A stretch of 64,000 nucleotides of DNA from Monodelphis domestica (Eukaryota > Chordata > Mammalia > Didelphimorphia > Didelphidae): NCBI RefSeq assembly GCF_027887165.1, contig NC_077232.1, positions 13,603,255 through 13,667,254 on the forward strand. Reading direction: 5' to 3'. Made by a program: the position numbers and the translations under genes. Below, one piece after another: positions 47,863 to 59,775 of the stretch (position 1 is the first letter of the stretch; each line of letters begins with the position of its first letter). Under the pieces are notes generated by a model that was not told the DNA's origin, made no database searches, and worked only from the letters and a program-made list of their open reading frames with translations.

Positions 47863-49499
47863 GGAGCAATGTGTTCTCAATCTCTTCCTCACCAATCATA
47901 GAGATGCAGCTCTTAATTTCCTAGAGTCTTAAAAAATAGCCTAGCTTGTATACCTTTTATTTTCTGTTGTTATTTCTTTCTTTCTCATTGGAATCAAGTA
48001 CTATTTTGAATGGAGTCATGTTGCCTGATTTTTTAATAGAGGAAGAATTAAAAGTAGTTATATAGAAATACATTATATGGAGCAGACACCTACAATAGGG
48101 ATGACAAATATAATTATGGAATAATTAATGAATTTAAAAATATGAAGGCTTGATTTTTAATTCTTGGTTGAGTTTGTATCACATTTCTCCTTATGCATAA
48201 GCCTATCCAGGGTTCTGATTTAAAAAGATTTGCAAAGCTGGAAGTCCATTATTTCCCCAATATGTTTATCTCGGTCATATCAGTCATTACATCTATTGGC
48301 TATTGTTTGATGAATTGTACATATGGGAGAGATGATTTGTTGACGAATTATGAAGACCCAACTGAATAGGATGATTTTGCATGTATAACAAGCTACAGTA
48401 AGCTATTATGCCTTTGATTCCTTTCTATAAATTATTTTATCATATGATGATAATCTCTTATGGACAATCTTTTGCCAAAGCCTAATTGTTCTCTTCCTGT
48501 CGTTTCATGAATGATACTTTGAATGTAACACTAGTTGATTGCCATAAGACATAATAAAAATGAGAAAATGATCATGCATCAGAACTTATTCAGTTTTTTC
48601 CTTCATTTAAAAATATTTTTTCTGTATATGTCTTGCAATTCAATTTCAGAAGGCTTATTTTATTAGTTTTAAAATCTCAAATTCCAAATTCTCTACTGCT
48701 TTACATTTCTTCCATTACCCATTGAAATGACAAGAAACATAAAAATGTTGTTACATGAGAAGTGATTAAAAAGATGCTTCTATTATAATCAAAAGGAAAT
48801 ATTTATAAAAATTCACTGTAGAAAAGAACTTAAAAATTAGAATTGGTGAAATGACAACAAGGTATATAAGATCACTGAAGAATATTATTCTTTTAAAATA
48901 AGATTTGGACAAATTGAAGCTAATGACTCCATGAATAATCAAGAAAAAATAAAAGAAGAATGAAAAAAATATGAGAAAATGTCATATTTATCATTAGAAA
49001 AGCAACTGACCTGAAAACAATCTTACAGTACAATCATAAGTATACCACATGCCTATGAACCTTGTGGCAGCTTCAAACTTAGACTCTCTATTTTGGATTT
49101 CAGCCTTTGCAATTTCCTTAGCAGGGGATGAGTCTAAGGTGAAAGATTTTTCCTTACTTCCTGGGTAAGTGGAGGACATCACATATTTCCTTATTGTACT
49201 CCTGAATTCTCTTATTTCAGGTCCCCATGTTCTAGGAGAGAAAATTTTTTAAGACCCATAAGTCTGGGAAAAATTTAAGTCCCTCTGTTTCTGAGTTAAA
49301 CACATACAATTTTTCCTACCCCGTGACAAAGAGAGTTGAGAACAAGGAACCCAAATAGTTCTGAGGACCAAGAAGAATACCATATATGTATCAATGAAGT
49401 TTGTACCTTGGAAAAAGAGATGTCAAAAATTGTTGGCATTCCTTAAAAATGAAGGAGTAGGAGCCAAGATTTCCCTAATTTGAAGCTACATACTAATAT
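47863..49499 (+). other. 3' flank of V2R gene 1
   Basis: Expected 3'UTR and intergenic sequence. A possible polyadenylation signal lies at 48553-48558. No repeat or other gene was recognised. Confidence 0.5.
48553..48558 (+). promoter_or_regulatory. Possible polyadenylation signal of V2R gene 1
   Basis: This is an AATAAA about 690 bases after the stop and the first clear one on the sense strand in this flank. No transcript evidence is available, so this is inference only. Confidence 0.35.
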
Positions 49500-50412
49500 T
49501 TTGCCAACATCTATTTAGATGGAGGTCAAGTCATTTTGTCCCCCCCCCCCAAATTTTACTCTTTAGAGCAAGAAGTCAAGGATTATGTATTAATCAACTA
49601 TTTCATGCAAAGTACAGAGCTAGACTCTGTGGATAAAATGGTAGACTGCTTCAATTTGCTAGTAGCTAAATCCTGGACTTGGAATGAAATTGGTCCCAAG
49701 AAGCTAATTCAGGGAGGGTCACAAAATGAGTTGATATGACTTATCAACAAAAGAAATAAACTTGAACTTGTTAATGAAAATGGTAATATTATTAAAAATA
49801 AATCCTTTTAATAGGTATTTCCTGATAGGATTGGGTTAGAATGACAGCTTTTTAGAGGAAAATAAGGACAAAGAGCATCATTCCATAACTGCATGGGTAA
49901 AATATAAGGAGAATGGGTCATATAGTAAGAGTAGCAATAAGTATTGATAAGAAATGAAGTATTAATATGCTCCATGGGAACATTATAATTTTGGGTAAAA
50001 CTGGAGGTTATGTGGAAGACCTGAGATGTTCTTAACTTGGGAAATTAATGAAAAGACAAAAACCAGAGTCTCCCAAAATGAACAGATATATCCAGATTTT
50101 GATCACAAGTCTATGGAGGAAAAACCCACAGTGAAATCATCAATTTATTGGAGTGTTTTAAGTCTTTTCTTTAGTTCCAAAAATACTTGATTCAAAATCA
50201 GGACTTGGTGAATGTTTATTTCAGATAAATTCTTTAATCTTGACATTGGCCTGTTGTGAATGAGAGTAAAATGGTCCCTAATTAAAATATGACAATTGTT
50301 GTGTGATGTACTTTTCTCTTCTGGATTATGTCCCAATTGCCTCTGGGAGGATGGCCCTATGACCCCACTAGTAACATAGCAGGCAGATTTATGAAAAATG
50401 AGATTTATCAGA
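49500..50412 (+). repeat. Duplicated V2R-flank block, copy X
   Basis: Collinear with 59745-59775 plus 60923-61720 over about 0.9 kb. Matching stretches include GTGGATAAAA, TTGGAATGAAATTG, TAATTCAGG, GGGTAAAATA, and a CTCCCA-AATG stretch followed by ATCTATGGAGGAAAAA. The match is diverged but continuous in order. The other copy lies directly upstream of a V2R exon 1, so this block may be the 5' flank of a lost V2R whose exons 1-5 are gone. Copy X has no LTR at the point where copy Y carries one. It ends where L1-H begins. Confidence 0.7.
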
Positions 50413-51607
50413 GAGGTGGAGTCAAGATGGCTGCTTAGAGGCAGCAAAAATTCAGACCTCTATAAACCCTTCCTCACCAATCAAAAATATAGTGCTTCCA
50501 GTGGATTGAAAACCAAATCTAACAACAAGTGTTAAATTTATTTTGTGTTTGAGACTGAAATATATTAATTAGGTGGTCACCAGGGATTTAATTTCTAAAT
50601 TCCAAAATGAATTACTAAAGTAAATGAATTTATGGTAATTTGTTTATAATAAAGGGAAGATAATAAGGAAGAAAGAAAAGGAGAGAGAGAGAAAAAGAGA
50701 GAGGGGTAGAGATCTCTGGCTTCTACTGATATCAGTTAGAATTTCTAAGCCCCAACCAAGGGGAAAAAAAAAATCTCAAGATGATGGGCCTTTTCTCCTC
50801 TGAGAAAGGCAGGGTCACTAAATCAGCCTTTCACTCACCAATGGTGACCATCTAAATGGAAAGAAGTCTGGGTGTCTGTTTTCTGGTCACTCCTCAAGTG
50901 TCTGTCTTCCAGTCTCTCCTCCAAGCCAAAGAGCTCTTCAATCTCCTTGAATTGTATATATCTTTTATTCTGGCCTTTTGCCCTCTTTTTTAAAGATTTT
51001 TTTCTCTTGTGTCACCTCCCCTAAACTTCATGTCTACAAATCACAGCAGACAGTTTTCTCTAGGACTGTCCACTCTTTAATTCACACCTTCTTTGGTTAG
51101 ATTATACCTTTTAGGCTACTTAACACCTTTCTGGTTATTTCACCTTCTGAAGTTACTTAACACCTTTTTGTAGTTAAAATGGGTAGATCTACTTAAAATA
51201 CTGAGTTACCACCTTTTTGTAGATTAAAATCTAAAAATAGATTGTGGATTACAATTCAATCTTCCCAATAAAGGAAAAGCCAAGTACCTTCATTTTTATA
51301 ATCAGGGGATTACAATTTAATCTTCACCTCAAGGAAGAGCTAAGTATCTTCATTGTTACAATCAGGAGAGAGCTAAATCCAATCTTCACACAAGAAAGAG
51401 CTAGAGAACCCTGCTCCTGGACCCAACTTAAAAGGTACACCCCCCAAAAACCTGAACTCCAGGACATGCAGGTTTAAGGAGAAGGAAGAAGGAAGGTCCC
51501 AGGACCCCTCCCCCACCTACAGTGCTGATCCTCCTGTGGTGGCTAGAATCTCTGGGTGGGCAAGGACACTAGTCTGGAGGGAGAATCTTGCTGGCAAAGC
51601 TATGCCA
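50413..51607 (+). mobile_element. L1-H: 5'UTR-only LINE-1 fragment, split by an LTR
   Basis: Sense L1 5'UTR beginning near GTCAAGATGGCTGCTTAGAG and related to the 5'UTRs of L1-E and L1-A, not to that of L1-B. It is split by the LTR at 50530-51390 and continues from the duplicated CAAG to about 51607 (CAAAGCTATGCCAG). No ORF1 or ORF2 follows; the next sequence is a V2R exon fragment, so the 3' five kilobases were lost. Confidence 0.8.
50530..51390 (-). mobile_element. Solo LTR (local family F) in L1-H
   Basis: An 861-bp element beginning TGTTAAATTT and ending ATCTTCACA in + coordinates, flanked by CAAG at 50526-50529 and 51391-51394. Taking it and one CAAG out restores a continuous L1 5'UTR that aligns with L1-E (near 24530). 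Minus orientation is inferred from an AATAAA close to that strand's end and from similarity to 62810-63557. It is a fossil without an internal region. Confidence 0.82.
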
Positions 51608-51610
51608 GTT

Positions 51611-51755
51611 TCTGGCATAAACTTTTAATGAATCCACATAACTACAGCATTCTGGTGTTCTGTAATGTCTGTGTTTCCTTCCCACCCATATAGCAGAGCA
51701 CCAAGATGAAGGCCCTGGTGAACATGGAGGTTTTTTCCATTTTGTTCTCTAATAA
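51611..51755 (+). pseudogene. V2R exon 6 remnant (TM6-TM7 region)
   Basis: A 145-bp piece aligns with 47601-47765 of V2R gene 1 exon 6: ILVFCNVCVSFPPI, a stop codon, then QSTKMKALVNMEVFSILFSN, against [20 protein letters not shown] and following in gene 1. A TAG replaces the Tyr codon, and about 12 bases are deleted near the left end. Nothing of TM1-TM5 or of exons 1-5 is seen beside it. The left edge abuts the truncated L1-H. This is a V2R pseudogene relic, distinct from gene 1 and from the exon 1 at 61848. Confidence 0.85.
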
Positions 51756-51790
51756 AGCTTTTTATTAGGAATATTTTAAAGAAAACAAAC

Positions 51791-52129
51791 TGTAAAGATT
51801 AAAAATTTAGGGGGAACTGAGGCAAGGTGGAAATTAGTTTCTTTCTGCAAGGAGTATTATTTTTAGAGTTTTATTAAGGGTTGAGAATTTAAGAAAATAC
51901 AAGTCAGAAAGGCATGTTCTAGGTGGGCCAAGAGGCCCAATTCAATTTCACTCACATCATGAGAGACGCGTCTGCTCCAAAGTAGAAGTAGAAAAGAAGT
52001 CCTAGAAGCCTTAAAATCAGGTTAAATACCCCATCTCACTCTCGGCCCTGGTGAGGTTACAAGGCATTTTGGGAAGTGAGAAAGGACTTCTGGGGAATGG
52101 AGTCCAGAGTTCAAATCTCCCTTTTTACA
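51791..52129 (-). mobile_element. Solo LTR (local family B), copy 2
   Basis: A 339-bp element that on its own strand starts TGTAAAAAGGGAG and ends ATCTTTACA. It has GGGGTATTTAACC as a TATA-like box and AATAAA further on, and shares GAGACGCGTCTGCTC and the flanks of that tract with copy 1 at 22070-22421. Flanking 4-mers are AAAC and ATAC. No internal region. Confidence 0.72.
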
Positions 52130-52659
52130 ATACTTAGGAGAGTCTGAAGCCAGTTTTAGAAACTTTCTCCATTTGAAATGTTTTTGAAATGATACTATTT
52201 ATTCACCCATTTCACCCTGGTGGGCAGAAAGCATGGGGCCCATCTCTTTTGTTGCTGTGATATCCTTGAATGTCTCTATGGGCTCAAAGCCATTCAATGG
52301 GAACTATATTGATGTTCCTTCTCTTCTAAGAATTGGACAGAGCCATTTTTCTATATTTAATGCTGACCTGGGCTGACAAAGTGCCTGTCTCTGGTTTATT
52401 CATGATTAATCAATTAAGACAAGATTTATTGTATTTTCCAAAATTTTAAGGAAAGGACTGTTGTAAGTCTTAAGGCTGAAATTGTCCCTGCCATTTTCCC
52501 ATTTAACTGTATCCACTCCTCATTCAAAGGCATTTCCCATATATTCAGCTGCGCCTTTCATATCATAGAACTATCAGAGTTCATTAGTTTCAACTTTGGT
52601 GAGATAAAACCTGAAACAAACTCTTCTGGTTTCCTATTTTTCAGAAAGAAGATCAACTC
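52130..52659. other. Unassigned intergenic sequence
   Basis: No coding frame or repeat family was recognised in these 530 bases. Confidence 0.5.
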
Positions 52660-52973
52660 AAAATGGCTTTTACATTTTATTTAATTCATTTTTTACATAA
52701 TTTATTTCCCCTATTATATTTAATAACAATTTCAGCATGTGATTTCTGACATAAGTCTGACATTTTCTCCCTCCCTTCCTTGCCTCTCCCCTTTCAGAGG
52801 TGGTAATCAATCTGATCTGAGACATACCTGTATTATTAGGCAAAATATCCTTCCATATTGGTCACTGTTGTAAGAAAATACTTATATTAAACCAAAATCC
52901 CCAAATAAAAACATCAATAAACTAAAATGAAAAAATAGTATGCTTGGATCTGGATTCTGACTCCAGCAGTTTT
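52660..52973 (-). mobile_element. Possible L1 3'-end fragment
   Basis: The segment GCAAAATATCCTTCCATATT and the AT-rich sequence to its left resemble the 3' end of L1-C near 7310-7340 (GCAAAATATATTTCCATATT). It is short and diverged. Confidence 0.45.
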
Positions 52974-52977
52974 CATG

Positions 52978-53934
52978 TGTAAACCTCAAAATTCCTTAGA
53001 CTTATAAATGTTGGAAATTTCATCATTGGGATATTTCATACTTGGAAAATTTCTTACTGATAGTCTATTGGAATGTGAACCCCATTGGCATGGGAGGTTC
53101 CTTCTCTTCCCTTCTTAAGATTACTTTAGGACAGAAACCTTTGCTGAACAATGGAAAGGTCTTTGACCTATGCTTAAGCATAGAACAGGAATTTCTTTGA
53201 GTCATGATTGATTTTAGAATTGATACAATGGAGATACTTGGAATCAATCTCCACCCTATTCAGTCCTAACAGGATTGAGTAAGGGCTGCAGCCTAGATCA
53301 AAATTTAATTATTCCAATCTCTACCCTACTCAGGTTAACAGGATTTAGAAAGGGCTGTAGCAAAGGAGCAAAGATTTAATCATTTGAAAATATGACCTTC
53401 AACAGACATGTGCAAAGCCTCTGGGCGGTCCTGGGTTAAGCTAGAGCCTCCATTGGCACAGGGAAATTGATGGACAGTGATTGGTAGATGTGAGAACTGA
53501 GGGGAGGCAACTTGGATGGTTTCCTTAAAGATCAGGGGGGTCTGAAGACTCGGGGGGTGGTTGCGGAGTTGGCCGGAGTGGTTGCAGTGTGCTCTGAGAA
53601 GCTTGCTCTGAAGGAAGCTGAAGGTGGGGGCCTCTGAGACTGTTTCTCCATTTTGGTCACGTGATTAATAGGGACTGATCTCTTTTCTTTGCCCCAGCTA
53701 TCCAAGGGCTTGGGCCTTTTGGCCCAGCCTAAACAGAAGGGGTATTTAAGCCCTATTCCCTTCTCTCCCTTTTTCTCTCTCTCTCTCTCTAATTCCTTTC
53801 TTACTCCTATTGTAATTAAACTCCATAAAAGGTTTACTGCTGACTTGAGTTTTCATTTAGGAATTACATAGCTGAATTCCTTGGCGACCTTAAATTAATA
53901 TATATCAGTCTTTAAAAGTGATTTCCTTGTCACA
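52978..53934 (+). mobile_element. Solo LTR (local family A), copy A2
   Basis: A 957-bp element beginning TGTAAACCTC and ending CCTTGTCACA, flanked by CATG (52974-52977 and 53935-53938). It shares with copy A3 long blocks such as the tract around CCTATGCTTAAGCATAGAAC, and with A1 the CCTTGGCGACC block near the end. No internal retroviral region. Confidence 0.83.
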
Positions 53935-53938
53935 CATG

Positions 53939-54195
53939 CCCCTTTAAGTGAGAGAATTTATCCTCTTCTGTCTCTTCCTTCCCTTTTCTGACAATGCAAT
54001 CTTCTTTTTCACCCCTTGATTTCTTTGAATAAAATGCCATCTTAATCAAATTATTACTGCAACATCAATCTATGTATATTCCTCCTCACTGCCTTCACAA
54101 TGATAACAAGTTTAAGATAAGAATATTTTTCCACATAGTAAGAGAAGTAGTTTGACCATCTTGGATCTCTAAATTTTGTCTTTTTTGTTAATCTT
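53939..54195 (-). mobile_element. Probable old L1 spacer remnant
   Basis: T/C-rich sequence with an ATAAAATGCCATCTTAATCAA segment, like the ORF1-ORF2 spacer of other L1 copies here. Low similarity. Confidence 0.35.
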
Positions 54196-54229
54196 TTTTT
54201 ATGTTTCTTTTGAGAACTGTTAGGTCTAG

Positions 54230-56279
54230 TGTTTTCATCAGAAATGCATAAAATTTCTTTTAAAAAATTAAATTATATAGTCAATTTAGAACATTATTCC
54301 TTGGTTACAAGAATCACATTATTTCCCTCCCTCCCCTTCCACCACACTTCCAGCAGAAGATGTGCAATTTCATTGGTTATCACCTGTGTCCTTGATCAGA
54401 ACCTATTTCCATATTTTTGGTGTTTGTTTTAGAATGTTCATTTAGAGTCTATATCCCCAGCCATATCCCCTTGACCCATGACTTTGAGCATTTGTTTTTC
54501 TTCTGTGTTTCTTCTCCTACAGTTTGACTCTGAATGTGGATAATGTTTTTTCTCATAGATTCCTCCAAGGTGTTCAGTATCACTCCATTGTCGTTGATGG
54601 AGAAGTTTATTACATTCGATTGTACCACAGTATATTCGTCTCTGTTTACAATGTTCTGGCTCTGCTCCTTTGGCTCTGCATTAATTCCTGGAGGTCGTTC
54701 CAGTCTCCATGGAATTCCTCCAGTTCATTATTCCTTTGAGCACAATAGTATTCCATCACCAACATATACCACAATTTGTTCAGCCATTCCCCAATTGAAG
54801 GGCATCCCCTCATTTTCCATTTTTTTCCCAACACAAAGAGCACAGCCATGAATATTTTTGTACATATCTTTTTCCTTATTATCTCGTTGGGATTCAAACC
54901 CAGCAGTGCTATGGCAGGATCAAAGGGCAGACAGTCTTTTAGTGTCCATTGGGCATAATTCCAAATTGCTCTGCAGATGGTTGGATTAATTCACAACTCC
55001 ATCAGCAATGCATTAATGTCCCAACTTTGCCACATCCCCTCTAGCATTCATGAATTTTCTTTGCTGTCATGTTAGCCAGTCTGCTTATGTGTGAGATGAT
55101 ACCTCAGAGATGTTTTGATTTGCATTTCTCTGATTATAAGAGATTTAGAACACTTTTTCATGTGCTTATTAAAAGTTTTGATTTCATTAACTGAAAATTG
55201 CCTATTCATGTCTCTTGCCCATGTGTCAACTGGAGAATGGCTTGATTTTTTTGTACAATTGGTTTAGCTTTTTATAAATTTGAGTAATTAGACCTTTTTC
55301 AGAGGTTTTTGTTATGAAGATTTTTTCCCCAATTTGTTGCTTCTCTTCTAATTTTGTTTGCATTTGTTTTGTTTATACAAAACCTTTTTAATTTGATGTA
55401 ATCAAAATTATGGATTTTATGTTTTGTGATTTTTTTCTAGCTCTTGCTTAGTTTTAAAATCTTTACTTTCCCAAAGATCTGACATGTATACTATTCTGTG
55501 TTCACCTAATTTGCTTATAGCTTCCTTCTTTATATTCAAGTCTTTCAGCCATTCTGAGTTTATCTTGGTGTAGGGTGTGAGGTGTTGAACCAAACTTAAT
55601 CTCTCCCATTCTGTCTTCCAATTTTCCTAGCAGTTTTTATGAAATAGTGGGTTTTGGTCCTGAAAGCTGCAATCTTTGGGCTTGTCATAGACTGTCTTGC
55701 TGAGGTCACTTACACCAAGTCTGTTCCACTGATCCCCCTTTCTGTCTTTTAGCCCATACCAAATTGTTTTGATGATCACTGCTTTATAGTATAGTTAGGA
55801 ATGTTTAAAAATCTTTTGTTTTATTGAATGATCATTTTCCTCTGATAGAATATACTCAATTTTACTGAGTCAATGATTCTTGGTTGGAAACCTAGTCTTT
55901 TGTTTTCCAGAATATCATACTCCAAGACTTCTGATCTTTAATGTGGAAACTGCTAAATCTTTAGTAATCCTAATTGTGACTCTATTATATTTGAATTCTC
56001 TTTTTCTAATTGCACTATTTTTCCTTTGGCATGAGAACTCTGGAATTTGGTGCTGGCATTCCTGAAAGATGTCATGGAGGGATTTATTTCAGGAGCTAAT
56101 TGCTGAATTATTTCAAATTCCATTTCATCATAATGCTAAAAAGTATAGGTGAATTTTTCTTTTAAAATAATTTTTATATATGTATATAATATAATATTAA
56201 TAAAATAAATTCTTTTAATATGATATCTTTTATTTTTATCATTGCTTTGAGATTGCCCATTGTTTCTTAAATTATCTAT
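54230..56279 (-). mobile_element. L1-I, 3' half and start of ORF1
   Basis: Antisense L1 with its 3' end near 54230 and the C-terminal ORF2 readable at 54646-54897 (RGCPSIGEWLNKLWYMLVME). Near 55800 it jumps straight to ORF1, so most of ORF2 is deleted. At 56279 it is interrupted by the LTR 56280-57108 and continues at 57109. Confidence 0.82.
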
Positions 56280-57108
56280 TGTTATAAGGGGTATTGACCC
56301 TTATTAATTATTGGTATTGTTATTACCAATAGTTGATAGTGATATGGATGGGCTCTTTAGTTGATCTGGGGTTTTTCAGTTGAGGAAAAATGGCTGCTCA
56401 AGTAGTTGAAGAAAAACTCCTGTTCAGGTCAGTTATATATAACCGTATTTATTATAAATATTAAAAGGTTGTATAAAAGGGAAAGTAAAAGGAAAAATAG
56501 GTATTGATAAGAAAATATTTCCTATAACTAATAAATTCTAAATGATTCCCCAAACTTATCTTTCTCACTATTGAAGATCACCAAGAGTGATCCTTCTTAT
56601 TCTATACTATCTAACTAAATTCCCCAAATATCCATCTTTCTATCAAAAAACTAGAATATAATTTTTGTAAACAAAATAGAATAAACTGGATTTCTTCTCT
56701 CATCTCAGATATAACACAGGACTGTCCGGCTGTCAGTATTTTTGTCAGTATTTTTTCCACAGACACTTTCACTCAACTATAATACTCTACTCCCACCTGC
56801 TGGTGAACATGAAGGCAGCATCACTCCTGTCTGCTAAGATGTTTCAAGAAAAAACAAGCAGATTTTTTTCAACTCATAGAGCAGCCTCCTTGAACTACCT
56901 TCCTTAGTGAGGAAAGTCCAAAGAGTGAATTCTTGGTCCAATTCCTTTCCGAAGGCTCCGTGGGATCATTTTCTTCCCATCATATCTCCTTGAGATTCTG
57001 CTCTGTCTTAAAGAAATCTAGCTCATTCAAACTCATCTCTCAAGTCATGTATTACCTAACCTATCAATAATCCTTTTTTGCTTACTTAATTAACAGATAC
57101 TCATAACA
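56280..57108 (-). mobile_element. Solo LTR (local family D), copy D1, in L1-I
   Basis: An 829-bp element beginning TGTTATAAGGGG and ending ACTCATAACA (+ coordinates). Its flanking 4-mers are CTAT (left) and CTCT (right), at a point where undamaged L1 reads CTCT. L1 ORF1 text continues across the site. On the minus strand there is an AATAAA near the middle of the 3' half (around 56455). Related to 57762-59271. No internal region. Confidence 0.8.
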
Positions 57109-57761
57109 CTCTCCTTGATCTATTTTCCAGGTCACTTTTTTAATGAGATATTTTATGTATTATTCTATTTTTCAATTTTTTCTTTTCTTTTATTGTTTTT
57201 TCATGTCTCATGAACTTGATAGTGTCTACTTGCCTAATTCTATTTTTTAATTTTGAAGGAATTATTTTCTTCCATAAGCTTTCAAACTGCATTTATCATT
57301 TGACCAGTCCTACTTTTTTTTTAAACCCTTACCTTCTGTCTTGGAGTCAATACTGTGTATTGGCTCCAAGGCAGAAGAGTGGTAAGGGCTAGGCAATGGG
57401 GGTCAAGTGACTTGCCCAGGGTCACACAGCTAGGAAGTGGCTGAGGCCGGATTTGAACCTTGGACCTCCCATCTCTAGGGCTGGCTCTTAATCCACTGAG
57501 CTACCCAGCTGCCCCCCAGTCCTACTTTTTAAGACACTCTGTTCTTCACTGGATTTTTAAATTTCAATTTTATTTGACCCTTTTTAAGGAGTATTTTTCT
57601 TCTTGCATCTCTTTAATTTTGCTTATTCATTTTTCCTCTACCTCTCCTATCATATTTTTGACATCTGATTAAGTTCTTTCAGTGTTAGTTTTGCATGTAG
57701 CTGCTTTCATCCCCTTCTGAATTTGTGCCTTTATCTTCTTTGACACCAGAATCTTTTTCTA
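57109..57761 (-). mobile_element. L1-I, ORF1 / 5'UTR side
   Basis: Continuation of L1-I ORF1, beginning TCCTTGATCTATTTTCCAGG, towards the 5'UTR. A SINE is inserted at 57319-57515. It is cut by the family D LTR at about 57762. A piece of 5'UTR may follow at 59276-59640. Confidence 0.7.
57319..57515 (-). mobile_element. tRNA-derived SINE, copy 4, with exact target duplication
   Basis: The same SINE family in reverse orientation, well preserved: AAACCCTTACCTTCTGTCTT to GAGCTACCCAGCTGCCCC. It is flanked by the perfect 15-base repeat CCAGTCCTACTTTTT (57304-57318 and 57516-57530). It is inserted in L1-I ORF1. Confidence 0.93.
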
Positions 57762-59271
57762 TGGTATAAGAGTGAATTAGCTAATCTGTTTAATTAAGAA
57801 TAGATTTTAGTCAGAAGTAAGGTTTTAGCATAGAGAGAGCTATAAATTCTACTGGCAGCCTTTAAGGGAGAAAAGAATTTCGTGTAGGTCAGTGTAAGGG
57901 GTAAAATTAAGGGTTATTGACTGAATACATTATACTAGTGGTTGACAGGGATTAATTCAATCCCAATAAAATACTCAAATCAGTTTGGGATTTTTATGGT
58001 TTTTAATTACAATAGAGGGAAGAAATTAAGAAGAAGAAGAGAGAGAAAAGGATATAATATTTCCCCAACCTAGCCTAAGCCAAGAGAAGTTCAGAGAACT
58101 CAGTCACAAGGCCACCTCAGAAGATTAAAACTAACTTCACTTCCAACCACAAGGTCTACTCTGAGATGATGGACTTCCTAAAAGGATAATGCTTTAGAAG
58201 GTTAAGGAATGGAGGAATCAGTCTAACCACTCACCCAGGATTCTTATGGAAAATGCCTCACTGAACCCATGCTACAGAGCTTCTCCATTCACCTCACCAG
58301 CAAGCTACAACCCCCAAACCACTAAGACATCCAGCACGCTGCCACGAGCCACACGAACCAGAAAGAGAGTCACATCTCTGCAAGAGAGATCCGGAGAGAG
58401 GAAGTGACATGAAATATATAGACAGTTCTTTACATCATTTCCTGCATCTCACATATACCAATGGTAGCTTAAGCTTCACTGAGGACAGCCCAGGGGGCCT
58501 GTCAATTGTTTTTGATTTGTCATTTGCTAGCACATGTCTGCATAGGCCCCCTTCCTCAAAATCTTTAAATAGGGGTATAGACATTCCTGGATGCTAGGAT
58601 TTTAAAGACTAATCAGGGTGGAGAAAATCTAACATTCACATCAGAGAGATAGAATTCCCAGAACCCCTAAAGAGAGGATGGCTACAATGAGAAAGTTTGA
58701 CTCTTTCTCCGGCAAAGAGAGAAGCGGACAGCAGGTGGCGCCGGTCTCCTCAGACAGAAGACTGTCCAGTTCACAGACTGTTGACAGCCTCCTGTGCTCT
58801 GCCAGAAGAATGAACTTTTGTTTTGATCAATAGTGGAAAAGTTGCTGCAGGAGTTTTATTTTAAGTTAAGAAACTCTAACTGAAAATTTGCTTTTAGAAT
58901 TTTAGAATAGGTTAGTAAGACAGAAATTATTTACAGATAGTTAGGAAGTCAGGTTAGATCTAAATTCATTCAGACATGAAGACTTCCCTTGTGGGAAATA
59001 ATTGGGATCAGGGTATTAGTTGGAACTTTGTAGTTTAAGGAAATACATCTACCAATAATCAATATGCTCACTACCTTTCCTTTTCCTTCTCCTTTCCCTG
59101 CAATCTTTAGAGTTAAATAAACAGGTTTTCTATATCTTGTCTCCAGCAAATTTCCTCAGCTGTAAATCCATTTGATTATCTCAAGGGACAACAATGGAAT
59201 CTCCTAATAAGTAATAGCCTACCAATAAGTATCAATACCAATCAATATCAGGATCAATATTCCTCATAACC
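57762..59271 (+). mobile_element. Solo LTR (local family D), copy D2, split by another LTR
   Basis: The outer parts 57762-57892 and 58641-59271 match the reverse complement of D1 at both ends: a CTGTTTAATTAAG start region, and ...TCAATACCAATCAATATCAGG and CTCATAACC at the end. AATAAA lies at about 59117. The family C LTR 57893-58640 is inserted in it. The exact edges are uncertain by a few bases. Fossil without an internal region. Confidence 0.65.
57893..58640 (-). mobile_element. Solo LTR (local family C), copy 2, nested in LTR D2
   Basis: A 748-bp element starting TGTAAGGGGTAAAATT and ending TCTAACATTCACA in + coordinates, with TCAG on both sides (57889-57892 and 58641-58644). It is the reverse complement sister of 30953-31607. 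This is the innermost level of a three-layer nest (L1-I, then LTR D2, then LTR C). Confidence 0.78.
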
Positions 59272-59275
59272 ATGG

Positions 59276-59744
59276 TTAGGTGTTGTTTTAAAAATATTTC
59301 CCCAATATTTTTCTTGACTTTTATTTTCATTTTAGAGATGGGCTCTGTTCTTATACTAGAGGGATCACTCCCTTAAACTTCAGTTTTAACTCACTGCTAC
59401 CCTCCGCTTTAGTTCCTTTTCCCTGCAAGTTTCAGTTCTTCTAAGGTGTCATGAAAGCTTGTGGACTGGGAGCTCTGAAAGCCACTTCCCACTGCTGAGT
59501 CCATCTACCTCAAGTTCCACTGATGGCTTATGGGCTTTAGAGCTTATGAGTTAAACTTCTAATGGGGGTCAGGATTTTGCCATTCATTTGGGCAGTGACT
59601 TTAGGGCTTGCTGTGGGCTTAAACAGATTTTTTATTTTAAAAATATTTTAAAAATATTTTCTTTTATTAAAAAAATCAATATAGTATAAAAATACAGAAG
59701 ACCACATTTTGTCTATAGGTCCTCACTTGAACCCTTGTTCTTAT
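59276..59744. other. Possible L1 5'UTR remnant and unassigned sequence
   Basis: The part 59290-59640 has the composition of the reverse-oriented L1 5'UTRs seen elsewhere here (CTGGGAGCTCTGAAAGCCAC and similar), perhaps belonging to L1-I. Nothing is recognised in 59641-59744. Confidence 0.35.
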
Positions 59745-59775
59745 CTTTTGTCAACATCTACTTTAGACTGAAGTC
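59745..59775 (+). repeat. Duplicated V2R-flank block, copy Y, part left of the LTR
   Basis: TTTTGTCAACATCTACTTTA and the bases up to AGTC (59772-59775) match 49498-49532 of copy X. Copy Y continues at 60923 after the LTR. Confidence 0.65.
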
